NCBI GenBank assembly: GCA_012959525.1
Contig: DUDB01000057.1
Span: forward strand, 1 to 64,000
Source: Planctomycetota bacterium
GTDB taxonomy: Bacteria; Planctomycetota; UBA1135; GCA-002686595
DNA: 64,000 bases
Direction of reading: 5' to 3'
The notes under the pieces were generated by a model. It was not told the origin of the DNA. It saw only the letters and a program-made list of their open reading frames with translations, and searched no databases. Below are positions 43,596 through 52,414 of the stretch, piece after piece. Every line of letters begins with the position of its first letter. The first letter of the stretch is position 1. The translations under genes were made by a program, and so were the position numbers.

Positions 43596-44050
43596 TGACT
43601 GCCTGCCACACGGGCCGGACCCCTCACCCGGGGTTCGGCCCGCTTTCTGTGTGGTCTTCCAACTGGCGATGCGCGTGCAGAGCTGGAGGAATCCGGCGCG
43701 ATAGGCCCGGGCCGGTGGCGTTCGGGTGGGGAATGCCCCTGTCAGGGATGGGGCAGATACCAAAAAAGTGTCCGCTGGAGATGTCTGGCCGCATGTGAGG
43801 GTAGCCCGGCGTGATCGGCACTGGGCAACTCACACCCCTGCCTACGGGGAGCCACCATGCTCAATGCCCTCAAGAACACCTTCCTTCTCTCTCTCGGCGC
43901 CCTGGCCCTGACTGTCCCCTCGTCCGGCCAGATCCCGCTGCAGCCCGACAATCTCCGCTCGGGTGGGTTCTACTCCGACGCACAGTTCTCCAACGCCCCG
44001 CCCAGCTTGCCCACCTTCCCAGGCTCCAAGCAGGGCTCCCTGGAGACCGG
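43596..44050 (+). repeat. Direct repeat copy 2 (as copy 1, now in front of a sulfatase)
   Basis: Matches 41967-42425 through the terminator, the intergenic region, the ribosome-binding site and codons 1 to about 65. Similarity stops abruptly near 44050 (GGAGACCGG against GGAGATCGG), where the sulfatase coding part begins. This marks the recombination junction. Confidence 0.9.
43611..43653 (+). terminator. Rho-independent terminator after family member 2
   Basis: The same 13-bp stem as at 41982 (arms 43611-43623 and 43630-43642), followed by CTTTCTGTGTGG, 34 bases after the stop codon. Confidence 0.8.
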
Positions 44051-45158
44051 AGAGTCTGCCGTGCTGGAGATGATGGAGGACTATCCGATTACCGTCATCA
44101 TCCTCGACGATATCGGACACGAGTTCCTTGCCGTCGCCTACACGCCTGTCATCGACAAGCTTGCAAGTGATGGCGTGTGGTTCCGCCAAGCCTGGGCCTA
44201 CCCGATGTGCTCTCCTTCGCGGGCAGCCCTAATGACCGGACGCCATGGCTTTCGGACCGGGATCGGTTCCAACATCAAGCCTGAGCAGGAGATCAACGGT
44301 CTGGGATTGAGTGAGATCACGATTGCTGAGCTCCTGCCGGAGCCCGTTGAATTGTTCGGGAAGTGGCATCTCGGACTGCGCCCGAACAGCCCCAACGTGC
44401 AGGGATTTGCCCACTACTCGGGCTGTCGCCTCAACCTCGACTACGGTGGAGGCATGGGATACTACCGGTTCCTCAAGACGGTCAATGGCGGCGAGGGGTG
44501 GAGGGAGGCCTACGCGACGACGGACACGACCGACGATGCCCTCCTCTCCACCGCTGGCATAAGGATCGTGTCCTATCACGGAGCTCACACCCCGATCCAG
44601 AACCCGCCCGGCTTCACTGGAGGGACCAGCCAGCAGATCGCGATCAGGATTGCCGAGCACATGGACCGGGAGATCGGCCGACTCCTGGCAGACTACGAGG
44701 GCTACGTCATTCTGTTCGGAGACAATGGCTCGGTGGCCTCCATGGGCGGCCAGAAGTACTCACTCATGGAGAAAGGGATCCGGGTACCCTTCCTCGTGCA
44801 CGGTCCCGGCATCAACCCTGCCGTCAGCAAGGACCTCGTTAGCGTTGTGGACATCTTTGCCACACTGGCAGAAATGCGCGGCGTCACCAGCCATGCGGAG
44901 GACTCCGTGAGTTTCGTGCCGGTCCTGCTGGGATTGCCTGGCGAGCGTGAAACAATCTACAGCGAGAAATTCAAACCGAACCATACGCTCCAAAACCACC
45001 ACCGCGTGATTCGCGATCAAAACCTGAAAGTGTACGTCTACCCGCCCGGGAATATTCTGGGCGTCTGGAACATGCACGATGGTAAGTACATCTTCCCACC
45101 CTATGACGAACTCGTGGCCGCCAATATCCGGAAGCTCATCAGGCAGTTGCCTCGGTAG
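43857..45158 (+). CDS. Chimeric secreted sulfatase: N-terminus of the secreted family fused to a compact sulfatase
   Basis: 433 residues. Residues 1 to about 64 copy the signal peptide and N-terminus of the gene at 42230 ([19 protein letters not shown]..., [25 protein letters not shown]). From about residue 65 the protein is a sulfatase: metal ligands Asp84-Asp85 (ILDDIGHE) and Asp289-Asn290 (FGDNGS), formylglycine site Cys118-SPSR within [16 protein letters not shown] (Lys169, His171), His244 in YHGAHTP, and Lys300 with [12 protein letters not shown]. All catalytic positions are present, so an active exported sulfatase is plausible. Its closest relative here is the protein at 31903-33132. 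The fusion supplies a stronger export signal than that gene has. Confidence 0.88.
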   Translation: MLNALKNTFLLSLGALALTVPSSGQIPLQPDNLRSGGFYSDAQFSNAPPSLPTFPGSKQGSLETGESAVLEMMEDYPITVIILDDIGHEFLAVAYTPVIDKLASDGVWFRQAWAYPMCSPSRAALMTGRHGFRTGIGSNIKPEQEINGLGLSEITIAELLPEPVELFGKWHLGLRPNSPNVQGFAHYSGCRLNLDYGGGMGYYRFLKTVNGGEGWREAYATTDTTDDALLSTAGIRIVSYHGAHTPIQNPPGFTGGTSQQIAIRIAEHMDREIGRLLADYEGYVILFGDNGSVASMGGQKYSLMEKGIRVPFLVHGPGINPAVSKDLVSVVDIFATLAEMRGVTSHAEDSVSFVPVLLGLPGERETIYSEKFKPNHTLQNHHRVIRDQNLKVYVYPPGNILGVWNMHDGKYIFPPYDELVAANIRKLIRQLPR

Positions 45159-45169
45159 GAATACGGACC

Positions 45170-45329
45170 AGCATCGGATCCAGTCTCTCCGCCAACGACC
45201 TCTTGCTCGAGGTGGAATGCGCGGTGCCGAACAATTTCGGGTTGTTTTTCTGCGGAATAGCCCAGACCCAACTGCCCTTCGGTGACGGCACTCTATGTGT
45301 TGGAGGCTCGACCTTCACACTGCACAGCA
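45170..45329 (+). pseudogene. Remnant of an FG-GAP-protein C-terminal module
   Basis: In one frame this strip reads SIGSSLSANDLLLEVECAVP, NNFGLFFCGIAQTQLPFGDG and TLCVGGSTFTL, matching ADDLMLSVSGLPPSKFGLIF, ALPMADG and MRCVGGSLF of the C-terminal module in the protein at 34681-37227. It lacks a start, a signal peptide and the rest of the module, and begins 12 bases after the preceding stop. It is a broken gene piece. Confidence 0.8.
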
Positions 45330-45339
45330 TCACTGCTCT

Positions 45340-45479
45340 TGTCGGGCCCCCTCGGTCCTCCTGCCCCGGACGTTTATCGATCAATCCAACGCCCTGCGCG
45401 CCGGAGCGACGACCCACAACGTCCCGTTCATCAGTGATCACATTCTGAACCTGAACCACGGGTAGACGCAGGGCACTCC
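45340..45479 (+). pseudogene. Remnant of the 3' end of a secreted-family gene
   Basis: From TCGGGCCCC onward the strip matches the end of the gene at 40730-41950 and its 3' flank: TFIDQSNALRAGATTHNVPF and ISDHILNLNHG, the stop at 45463-45465, then GTAGACGCAGGGCACTC as at 41949-41962. It is in a different frame from the FG-GAP module remnant just upstream, so the two cannot form one protein. It records a third, deleted family copy. Confidence 0.85.
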
Positions 45480-45489
45480 CTGGCCACCA

Positions 45490-45525
45490 GCCTCGCGGGC
45501 CGGCCCCCTCACCCGCCCGCGAGGC
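45490..45525 (+). terminator. Terminator-like hairpin
   Basis: A perfect 11-bp stem (GCCTCGCGGGC, 45490-45500; complement 45515-45525) with a 14-base loop, 25 bases after the remnant's stop codon. The loop core CGGCCCCCTCACC resembles the other two family terminators, and no T run follows. Confidence 0.6.
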
Positions 45526-45618
45526 GGTCGACGGCAATGAGGCTCCCCCGTGACTTGGATCAAGAGCCCACCACAAGCGAGTCCGTCTCGCTACTCTGGT
45601 GGGGAGAGTCCGCCGTCC

Positions 45619-46416
45619 ATGCCCAACCCGACAATCCTCACCCCCATGACCCACCCCCACTTCGCGAGCCTCGCGCTGCCCCTCACCGCAATCGGATTGG
45701 CCTTCGCCCTTGGAATGCAGGACAAGGTCACCTACGACGACACGCCCCTCTTGCCCGATAGCGAATACCGCGTACACGGTGAACGGCCCTGGCCAGAGGT
45801 GGTGCAACCAGGCGGCCCGACGGCCGCGCCCTCCGATGCCACGGTGCTCTTCGATGGAGCCAACCTGGACGCCTGGCAAGGCAATGGCAAAGACGCGGGC
45901 TGGAAGGTGGAGAATGGCTACGCACAGGTAAACGGCAAAGGCGACATCCGCACCCGGGCAGAGTTCGGAGACATCCAGCTTCACCTGGAGTTCCAGACCC
46001 CGAGCGAGGTCAAGGGATCGTCCCAGGGCAGGGGCAACTCAGGCATCTACTTCATGGGGCGCTACGAGGTACAGATACTCGATTCCTTTGAGAACCCCAG
46101 CTATCCGGACGGCCAATGCTCGGCCCTTTATGGTCAGACACCTCCCCTCGTCAATGCCTGCCGCGCACCCGGACAGTGGCAGACCTACGACATCCTCTTC
46201 AGGGCGCCGCGCTTTGAAGGCAAGGACCTGCTGCAGCCCGCTCGGGTGACCGTCCTCCACAACGGGGTCGTCACGCAGTGGGACCAGGCCTACATCGGAG
46301 CCTCCACGCATCGCCAAGTCGGTAAGTACTCGCCACACCCGCCGAAGGGGCCCGTGAAGATCCAAGACCACGGCAACCCCATCCGCTTCCGCAACATCTG
46401 GGTGCGGGAACTCTAG
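45619..46416 (+). CDS. DUF1080 (3-keto-disaccharide hydrolase-like) exported protein
   Basis: 265 residues from ATG 45619 (GGGGAGAG upstream; ATG 45646 is an alternative). Hydrophobic N-terminus (LALPLTAIGLAFALG) suggests export. The single DUF1080 domain (about 75-265) is a concanavalin-type fold: LFDGANLDAWQG, GWKVENGYAQV, RGNSGIYFMGRYEVQILDS, PGQWQTYDILFRAP, VLHNGV and IRFRNIWVREL. Some members hydrolyse 3-keto-glycosides. The family is greatly expanded in planctomycetes, often near sulfatases, as here. It overlaps the convergent next gene by 4 bases. Confidence 0.9.
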   Translation: MPNPTILTPMTHPHFASLALPLTAIGLAFALGMQDKVTYDDTPLLPDSEYRVHGERPWPEVVQPGGPTAAPSDATVLFDGANLDAWQGNGKDAGWKVENGYAQVNGKGDIRTRAEFGDIQLHLEFQTPSEVKGSSQGRGNSGIYFMGRYEVQILDSFENPSYPDGQCSALYGQTPPLVNACRAPGQWQTYDILFRAPRFEGKDLLQPARVTVLHNGVVTQWDQAYIGASTHRQVGKYSPHPPKGPVKIQDHGNPIRFRNIWVREL

Positions 46417-47198
46417 GACGCCGGGTTGGCGGAGCTCACGTGCCGCGGGGCATGGGAGGCGATGCGCGCTCGGCGCTGCTCCGCCGCTCGCGCCCACCCA
46501 CGTCTGGTCCGGGCTCCCCGGATGCCGCACAGATCGAGGTAGCGGGCCAGGAAGCGCAGGCGCGTGCCGACAGGAATGCGATCGGGCAGGGAGTGCAACA
46601 GGGCGCCGAGGTCCTTGGCCAGCCAGCGGGACCGAGGCGAGGCCTGCCGCCGGGCCCGGCCCAGGTCCAACAGGCACAGGCTGCCGTCCGGGCGAACGAT
46701 CACGTGCTCCAGGTAGAGGTCCCGGTGGTACCAGCCGGCTCGGTGCAAGCGCGCGACGAGCTGGGCGAGGTCCTCCAACTGCCCGGGGTCCACGGCCTCC
46801 TCACCCTGCTCGAGAAGCTGGCGCAAGGTCTGGCTGTGCTCCACACGCTCCATCAGCACGACTGACAGGGCCCCCATTTTGCCCCAACCCAGAGGGCGGG
46901 GAACGGGAATGCCCACCCGGGCAAGATCGCGGAGGTTCTCGAATTCGCGCTGGCCGGGGCTCCGGGGGCTCCCGCGAAAGTAGTCGTGCCAGCGATCCCG
47001 GAACTGATCACCCCGGGTTCGTTTGACGATGGCCGTCGGGGCCTCTGAGGGCCATGGGAAGGTCTGGCGGGTGGGAAGGGAGCGCAGCAGGGCTTCGGGA
47101 TGGGCGTGGAGCAACTCCTTCAGCCCTTGGGCAAGACTCACCCCTCGGAGCCAGTCCGAGTCGAGCCAGCCGTGGATCTTTCCCGCCGCTTGTCCCAT
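46413..47198 (-). CDS. Lipopolysaccharide kinase (WaaP/InaA-like) family protein
   Basis: 261 residues from ATG 47198 (an in-frame TTG at 47255 would add 19). Kinase-like marks: AIVKRTRGDQFR (invariant Lys), VVLMERVEHSQTLRQLL, LVARLHRAGWYHRDLYLEHVIV (catalytic loop with Asp) and LCLLDLGRAR (metal-binding Asp). WaaP/KdkA-type enzymes phosphorylate core sugars of LPS on the inner face of the inner membrane. With lpx and hldE genes in the window an LPS role is likely, but a different small-molecule target is possible. Divergent from the glutamate dehydrogenase pair. Confidence 0.85.
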   Translation of the reverse strand: MGQAAGKIHGWLDSDWLRGVSLAQGLKELLHAHPEALLRSLPTRQTFPWPSEAPTAIVKRTRGDQFRDRWHDYFRGSPRSPGQREFENLRDLARVGIPVPRPLGWGKMGALSVVLMERVEHSQTLRQLLEQGEEAVDPGQLEDLAQLVARLHRAGWYHRDLYLEHVIVRPDGSLCLLDLGRARRQASPRSRWLAKDLGALLHSLPDRIPVGTRLRFLARYLDLCGIRGARTRRGWARAAEQRRARIASHAPRHVSSANPAS

Positions 47199-47406
47199 GT
47201 GAATCGTCGTTTCCAACTCGATGTCTCGAATCGAGGCTAGCGAGACCTCGCGCAAAAAAAACGAGGCCAGAGTCCCCTATCCCGGTGTAGTGGGTTCGAA
47301 TGGTACAGGCTGTGAGTTATACCCCATCCTTGAGATAGCGACTTCCCTGCCCAACACGCCCTCCACCGAACCCGACTCCCCGACGGCATCCGCCGCACCG
47401 GTCCAG

Positions 47407-48693
47407 ATGACCACCCAACCCGCCATCGCAGCCAGCTCGATCAACCCGGACGAGTTCAACCCCTTCCTCTCCATGGCCGAGGAGTTCGATCGGGCCGCGG
47501 ATCATCTGGGGCTGGAGGAGGGCCTGCGCGAGGTCCTGCGTATGCCCAACCGGGAGTTGAAGGTCTCCCTGCCGGTCATGATGGATGACGGGCGCATCAA
47601 GGTCTTCACGGGCTACCGCGTGCAGCACAACTACCTGCGCGGCCCTTGCAAGGGAGGCATCCGATTCGCGCCCGAGGTCAACCTGGACGAGGTCCGGGCG
47701 CTGGCGGCGTGGATGACCTGGAAATGCTCGGTGGTGAACATTCCCTTCGGTGGTGGAAAAGGCGGAGTCATCTGCGACCCGCGCAGCATGTCCAACAAGG
47801 AGCTCGAGCAGCTCACCCGGCGCTACACGGCCGCCATCATGGACATCCTCGGACCCGACCGGGACGTGCCCGCGCCCGACATGAACACCGGGGAACAGAC
47901 CATGGCTTGGATCATGGATACGTACTCCATGCACGTACGCAGCACGACCACGGCCATCGTGACCGGCAAGCCCTTGTCCATCGGCGGCAGCCGCGGGCGG
48001 CGCGAGGCGACGGGTCGCGGGGTGATGATCTCCGCCAACGAAGCGCTCAAGATGAAGGGCCTGCGCCCGGAAGACACGCGCGTGGTGGTGCAGGGTTCGG
48101 GCAACGTTGGCGGTATCGGGGCCATGCTCATGCATCGCCAGGGCTACCGCATCGTCAGCCTCAGCGACATGTACGGGTCGATCTACAACGACTCGGGCCT
48201 CGACGTGAACGCCGTCCTCAGCTACCTGGAAGACAACGGGCGGCTCGAGGGCTTCCCCGAAGCCGAGAGCCTGCAGAACTCCGAACAACTCGAGCTGGAT
48301 TGCGAGATGATTGTTCCCGCCGCCACCGAGAACCAGATCACTTCCGAGAACGCCGACAGGATCAAGGCTCAGTTGATCGTCGAAGGAGCCAACGGCCCGA
48401 CCACCTCCGTGGCCGCCCGCATGCTGGACGATCGGGGGGTGACCATCGTGCCGGACATTCTGGCCAACGCTGGAGGCGTGACGGTGTCCTACTTCGAGTG
48501 GGTCCAGGATCGCATGGGCTACTTCTGGACGGAGGAGATCGTCAATTCTCGGCTTGAGCAGATCATGGTCAACTCGTTCAAGGAGGTCGCTGAGGCCGCC
48601 ACGAAGAACTCCATCTCTCTGCGAGCGGCTGCCTACATCGTTGCCATCGACCGGGTGGCTACCGTCTACCGAATGCGCGGCATGTTCGCCTGA
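47407..48693 (+). CDS. gdhA: Glutamate dehydrogenase (Glu/Leu/Phe/Val type), catalytic
   Basis: 428 residues. Start ATG 47407 gives an N-terminus similar in length to the next gene; no good ribosome-binding site is seen, and an in-frame open stretch reaches 47221. Active-site set complete: Lys82 (CKGGIRF), Lys106 (MTWKCS), Lys118 (PFGGGKGG) and Asp158 (PAPDMN). Rossmann loop [10 protein letters not shown]. It interconverts glutamate and 2-oxoglutarate with NAD(P). The gene is followed directly by a paralogue (TGAGTG junction). Confidence 0.94.
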   Translation: MTTQPAIAASSINPDEFNPFLSMAEEFDRAADHLGLEEGLREVLRMPNRELKVSLPVMMDDGRIKVFTGYRVQHNYLRGPCKGGIRFAPEVNLDEVRALAAWMTWKCSVVNIPFGGGKGGVICDPRSMSNKELEQLTRRYTAAIMDILGPDRDVPAPDMNTGEQTMAWIMDTYSMHVRSTTTAIVTGKPLSIGGSRGRREATGRGVMISANEALKMKGLRPEDTRVVVQGSGNVGGIGAMLMHRQGYRIVSLSDMYGSIYNDSGLDVNAVLSYLEDNGRLEGFPEAESLQNSEQLELDCEMIVPAATENQITSENADRIKAQLIVEGANGPTTSVAARMLDDRGVTIVPDILANAGGVTVSYFEWVQDRMGYFWTEEIVNSRLEQIMVNSFKEVAEAATKNSISLRAAAYIVAIDRVATVYRMRGMFA

Positions 48694-50016
48694 GTGCCTC
48701 CCATGATCGAGAGCGTCCCCAATCAAGAAGCGTCTCCCTCGGCGGATCTGCCCAAGACGCCGCTGCTGGACGACGAGACTCCCTTCGCCACCATGATGGC
48801 GAGCTTCGATGACGCGGCTCAGCACCTAGGCCTCGACGAAGCCGAGTACCGCGTCCTGCGACAGTCGGACCGCGAGGTGGCTGTCTCCATTCCGGTTCAC
48901 CTCGACGACGGCAACGTGGCGGTCTTTGACGGTTACCGCATCCAACATAGCCAGGGCCTGGGCCCCTTCATCGGTCCGCTCCGCATCCATCCGGACCTGC
49001 GTATCGATGAGTTGCGCGCACTCGCCGCTTGGATGACATGGAAGTGCGCCGTGCTTGGGGTGCCCTTCGGGGGCTCGGCCGGCGGCATCCGCATGGACCA
49101 GCACACCCATAGCGCGGGTGAACTCGAGCGTGCCGTGCGCCGCTATACCGCAAACCTCCTGGGTGACATCGGACCCGAGCGCGACATTTTTTCGCCAGAC
49201 GTCTACGCCGACCAGCAGGTCATGGCCTGGATCCTCGACACCATCTCCATTCACGAGCGCCACACCGCCAACCCTGCGGTGACGGGCAAACCGCCGGAGA
49301 TGGGGGGGACCGCCGCAAGCGAAGATGCCGTGGCCCGCGGCCTGTTCTCGATCCTGCGTCTGGCCATGGCCCACTACCAGATGGGGGGCAGCAGCCAGGA
49401 GATCATGATCCAGGGGGCGGGAATCGTGGGCGGGAATCTGGCGCGCTTGCTGCACAACGCAGGCCGCCCGGTTATCGGCCTATCCGACGTGCACGGCGGA
49501 CTCATCAATCGCAAGGGACTCGACATCCCCGCTCTGCTCTCGCACCGCGAGCGCCACGGCTCCCTCAAGGATGCGACAGGGGATTTTGAACGCATGACGG
49601 GCAAGGAGTTCATCGCCCAGCCCTGCGACGTACTCGTGCCTTGCGCGGTCGCCAATGCACTCCATTCAAACAATGCTGAGCTCGTGGAGGCCAAGCTGAT
49701 TGTGGAGGGCGCCCACGGGCCTACGTCGGTCCGAGCGGACAGAATTCTGGAAGGGCGCGGGATCCCGGTCGTGCCCGACATCCTCGCCAATGGCGGAGGG
49801 GTGGTGGTGTCCTACTTCGAGTGGGTCCAGAACCGCCAGGGCCTGGCTTGGCTCGAAGCGGTCATTGAGGGGCGGCTCAAGCGCTTCATGGCAGAAGCGT
49901 GGCATGCCACGCGCGCCCTGCAAGAGCGTGAAAAAGTCGAGCTACGCGCCGCCGCCCACCTCCTTGCGGTGGAACGCGTGGCCGAAGCGGACAAGCAGCG
50001 CGGCCTCTACGCCTAA
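48694..50016 (+). CDS. Glutamate-dehydrogenase paralogue lacking catalytic lysine (likely regulatory subunit)
   Basis: 440 residues, GTG 48694 (ATG 48703 also possible), beginning at the stop of the active gene. It aligns with that gene throughout, but the substrate Lys of CKGGIRF is Ile93 (PFIGPLRI) and the catalytic Lys of PFGGGKGG is Ala129 (PFGGSAGG). Lys117 (MTWKCA) and the Asp of FSPDVY remain. The NAD loop reads MIQGAGIVGGN. Without Lys129 it should not be an active dehydrogenase. Thermus thermophilus has a tandem GdhA-GdhB in which one subunit is regulatory, so a hetero-oligomer with the upstream protein is the likely role. It overlaps the convergent gene by 4 bases. Confidence 0.88.
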   Translation: MPPMIESVPNQEASPSADLPKTPLLDDETPFATMMASFDDAAQHLGLDEAEYRVLRQSDREVAVSIPVHLDDGNVAVFDGYRIQHSQGLGPFIGPLRIHPDLRIDELRALAAWMTWKCAVLGVPFGGSAGGIRMDQHTHSAGELERAVRRYTANLLGDIGPERDIFSPDVYADQQVMAWILDTISIHERHTANPAVTGKPPEMGGTAASEDAVARGLFSILRLAMAHYQMGGSSQEIMIQGAGIVGGNLARLLHNAGRPVIGLSDVHGGLINRKGLDIPALLSHRERHGSLKDATGDFERMTGKEFIAQPCDVLVPCAVANALHSNNAELVEAKLIVEGAHGPTSVRADRILEGRGIPVVPDILANGGGVVVSYFEWVQNRQGLAWLEAVIEGRLKRFMAEAWHATRALQEREKVELRAAAHLLAVERVAEADKQRGLYA

Positions 50017-50837
50017 GCGCCTCTCGCACGCCAGCAGTCGAGGCCGAACCGTAGACTGGCACAGAGCAGGATGACCCCGAGGCCGGTGCGACCCAGTTCC
50101 GTTGCACCATCCAGGTGCACGGCTTGCACGCCCAACACGGAGCCCCCCGCAGCCCCGAGCCCGAACCAGCCACCCACTCGCCAATTCACCATGCCGCTCT
50201 TGCGGTACAAGAGGAGGCTGCGGCTCGAACCCACGATCGCCGTGGCCAGACTCGCTGCGCGGGCACCCAGGAAACCCAGACCGGGCAAGGCCATGTCCAG
50301 GGCTGGCACCATTACCAAGCCGCCACCGATGCCCAGCACGGGCACCAGAATCCCCGCCGCGACTCCGATAACGACAACCACCCAGGCATCAGAGAGGGCC
50401 AGCTCAAACCCGCGCGCAATGGCCTCCGTGCCAGCGGGGTTCTCACCCAGCGCCAGGCGCAGCCCCATGGCAGCAAAGAGCAGACAGAAGATGAACTTCA
50501 GTCGGAGCACGGGGAGACGCTTGGCGAGCTCGAAGCCCAGGCGGGTACCTACCATTACGCCGGCGGCCAGAGCAGCGACCACCCTCAGATTAAGAGCATT
50601 CCCAGGATGCAGCGCCTCGCTAGCCGTTGAGGACATCGCCACGCACCAGACCAGACAGAGGACCGTCGCCACCGCGCGCTTGAGGGGCATCCCATAGATG
50701 TAGTGAAGGATGGGCACGGCGAAGACCCCCCCGCCAATTCCACACATGGAGCACAGCGAGGCGACCAACAATCCCATTCCCACCAGTACTGCCCTGGACG
50801 GGGTTTGACCCACGTCCGGTTGGGGGACCGAATTCAA
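50013..50837 (-). CDS. TauE/SafE-family permease
   Basis: 274 residues, about 7-8 membrane helices. TTG 50837 is chosen: GGGGAG lies nine bases upstream and the codon overlaps the hldE stop (TTGA). The two half-repeats each start with the family motif, SMCGIGGGVFAVPIL and VLGIGGGLVMVPAL. Members export or import sulfite, sulfonates or other small anions. With sulfatases nearby, export of sulfite or sulfate-derived anions is conceivable but not shown. It is coupled to hldE upstream. Confidence 0.88.
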   Translation of the reverse strand: MNSVPQPDVGQTPSRAVLVGMGLLVASLCSMCGIGGGVFAVPILHYIYGMPLKRAVATVLCLVWCVAMSSTASEALHPGNALNLRVVAALAAGVMVGTRLGFELAKRLPVLRLKFIFCLLFAAMGLRLALGENPAGTEAIARGFELALSDAWVVVVIGVAAGILVPVLGIGGGLVMVPALDMALPGLGFLGARAASLATAIVGSSRSLLLYRKSGMVNWRVGGWFGLGAAGGSVLGVQAVHLDGATELGRTGLGVILLCASLRFGLDCWRARGA

Positions 50838-52402
50838 TCCGAACCGCTCCCCGCGGGGCCGGAGGCTCCCGCCGGAGGAGAATCGCCACCTACGGGCTGG
50901 GACGCATTGCGTAGCACCGACTCGATCACAGCCGAAGTGGAGCGGCCCTCCAGAAGGGGAGCGAGAATCACCTGCCCACCGTGGGACTCCACCCACTCGC
51001 GGCCCACGACGCCTTTTTGGGCCCAATCCTCACCCTTGACGAGCACGTCGGGCGTGACCTGCTTGATCAGGTCGAGGGGGGTGTCTTCGTCAAAAGCAAC
51101 CACGCCATCCACCATTTCCAGAGCAGCCAGCACACTCATGCGATCCCCCAGCGAGTGCAGCGGGCGGCCCTCCCCTTTGAGCCTCTTGATGCTTGCATCG
51201 GAGTTGACACCCACCAGCAGGACGTCCCCCTGGGAGCGTGCAAACCCCAGGTACTGCACGTGCCCCGCGTGCAACACGTCAAAGCAGCCATTGGTGAAGA
51301 CTACGCGACGGTCCGCCTTCTTCCAGATGGCGACCTGCTCCTCGAGGTTGGATGGATCGAGACGCTTGGGATGTGCCGCCTCGGGGACCTGAACCGGGAC
51401 GTCCGCCCCGCGTGGCTGACGCAGACTGTCGAGTAGTTCGGTGCGCTCCACCGAGTGGGCACCCAGCTTGGCCACCACGATGCCTGCCGCGTGGTTGGCA
51501 AGATCGACGGCAGGCTCGAGGTCCCAGCCCTCCGCCATGCACATGGCCAACACCGCAACAACCGTGTCCCCTGCCCCGGTCACATCATAGACGGCGCGCG
51601 CCACGGTCGGGATCCGACCCTCAGGGCCGCGCTGGCCGTCTCGATCCGCATCGCGGAAGTAGATCCCCCGGGGTCCGAGGGTGATCACGACCTTGTCGAC
51701 TTCGACCAACTCCTTCAGACGGTTCCCGGCTTCGACGATGGCCTCATCCGAATCCAGAACATTCCCCACGGCCACCTCGGCCTCCCGCAGATTGGGAGTG
51801 AGTAGGGTCGCGCCCTTGTAGCGTGAGTAGTCCGCACCCTTAGGATCTATGAGCACAGATACTCCTTGGGCTCTGGCGGCAGCCAGGATGACGGCGAGCA
51901 GCTCCGGCGGCAGCGTACCCTTGCCGTAATCCGAGAGCACAACAACGTCGGTCTCAACAAGTCGTTTTTCCACGTGGGCGCGCACAGCCTGAAGTACTTC
52001 ACCTTCGATCGCTGTCGGGTCTTCCCAATCGACACGAAGCATCTGGTGAACTCCGCTGAGCATGCGCGACTTCTGGATGGTGACCTTGGACTCGTCGGCC
52101 ACCAGATCTGCACCGATGCCATGCTGAGCAAGTATCTGCTCGACCATGCCGCCCGGCCGATCGGCGCCGACGACTCCGACCACGTGTACCCGAGCCTCCA
52201 TGCTCGCCAGATTCACGGCCACGTTGCCCGCTCCACCGAGCCGGTGCTCGCTGGACTCAGCGGCCAGCACGGGAATCGGAGCCTCGGGAGAGATGCGCCG
52301 CACCTCACCGGACACGTAGCGATCCAGAATCAAATCCCCCACCACCAACACACGCGGTTGGCCAAGACTCTTGAGTTGATCTTCTAGGCGCAGGGGGGAC
52401 AT
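50834..52402 (-). CDS. hldE: Bifunctional heptose-7-phosphate kinase / heptose-1-phosphate adenylyltransferase
   Basis: 522 residues. N-terminal PfkB kinase domain (about 1-320): VVGDLILDRYV, LGGAGNVAVNLA and the C-terminal signature VTGAGDTVVAVLA. C-terminal nucleotidyltransferase (about 345-490): VFTNGCFDVLHAGHVQYL, VGVNSDASIKRLKG. Together they make ADP-D-glycero-beta-D-manno-heptose precursors for LPS inner core. This implies a heptose-containing LPS. It lies 12 bases after lpxL on the same strand. Confidence 0.95.
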   Translation of the reverse strand: MSPLRLEDQLKSLGQPRVLVVGDLILDRYVSGEVRRISPEAPIPVLAAESSEHRLGGAGNVAVNLASMEARVHVVGVVGADRPGGMVEQILAQHGIGADLVADESKVTIQKSRMLSGVHQMLRVDWEDPTAIEGEVLQAVRAHVEKRLVETDVVVLSDYGKGTLPPELLAVILAAARAQGVSVLIDPKGADYSRYKGATLLTPNLREAEVAVGNVLDSDEAIVEAGNRLKELVEVDKVVITLGPRGIYFRDADRDGQRGPEGRIPTVARAVYDVTGAGDTVVAVLAMCMAEGWDLEPAVDLANHAAGIVVAKLGAHSVERTELLDSLRQPRGADVPVQVPEAAHPKRLDPSNLEEQVAIWKKADRRVVFTNGCFDVLHAGHVQYLGFARSQGDVLLVGVNSDASIKRLKGEGRPLHSLGDRMSVLAALEMVDGVVAFDEDTPLDLIKQVTPDVLVKGEDWAQKGVVGREWVESHGGQVILAPLLEGRSTSAVIESVLRNASQPVGGDSPPAGASGPAGSGSD

Positions 52403-52414
52403 GGGGGGAGGTTC

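Noticed and set aside
47288-47310. GGGTTCGAAT resembling a tRNA T-loop
   Set aside because: No cloverleaf, acceptor stem or CCA end can be built around it.
47317-48825. Long minus-strand open frame opposite the glutamate dehydrogenase
   Set aside because: Same high G+C shadow effect; the plus-strand gene has full active-site motifs.
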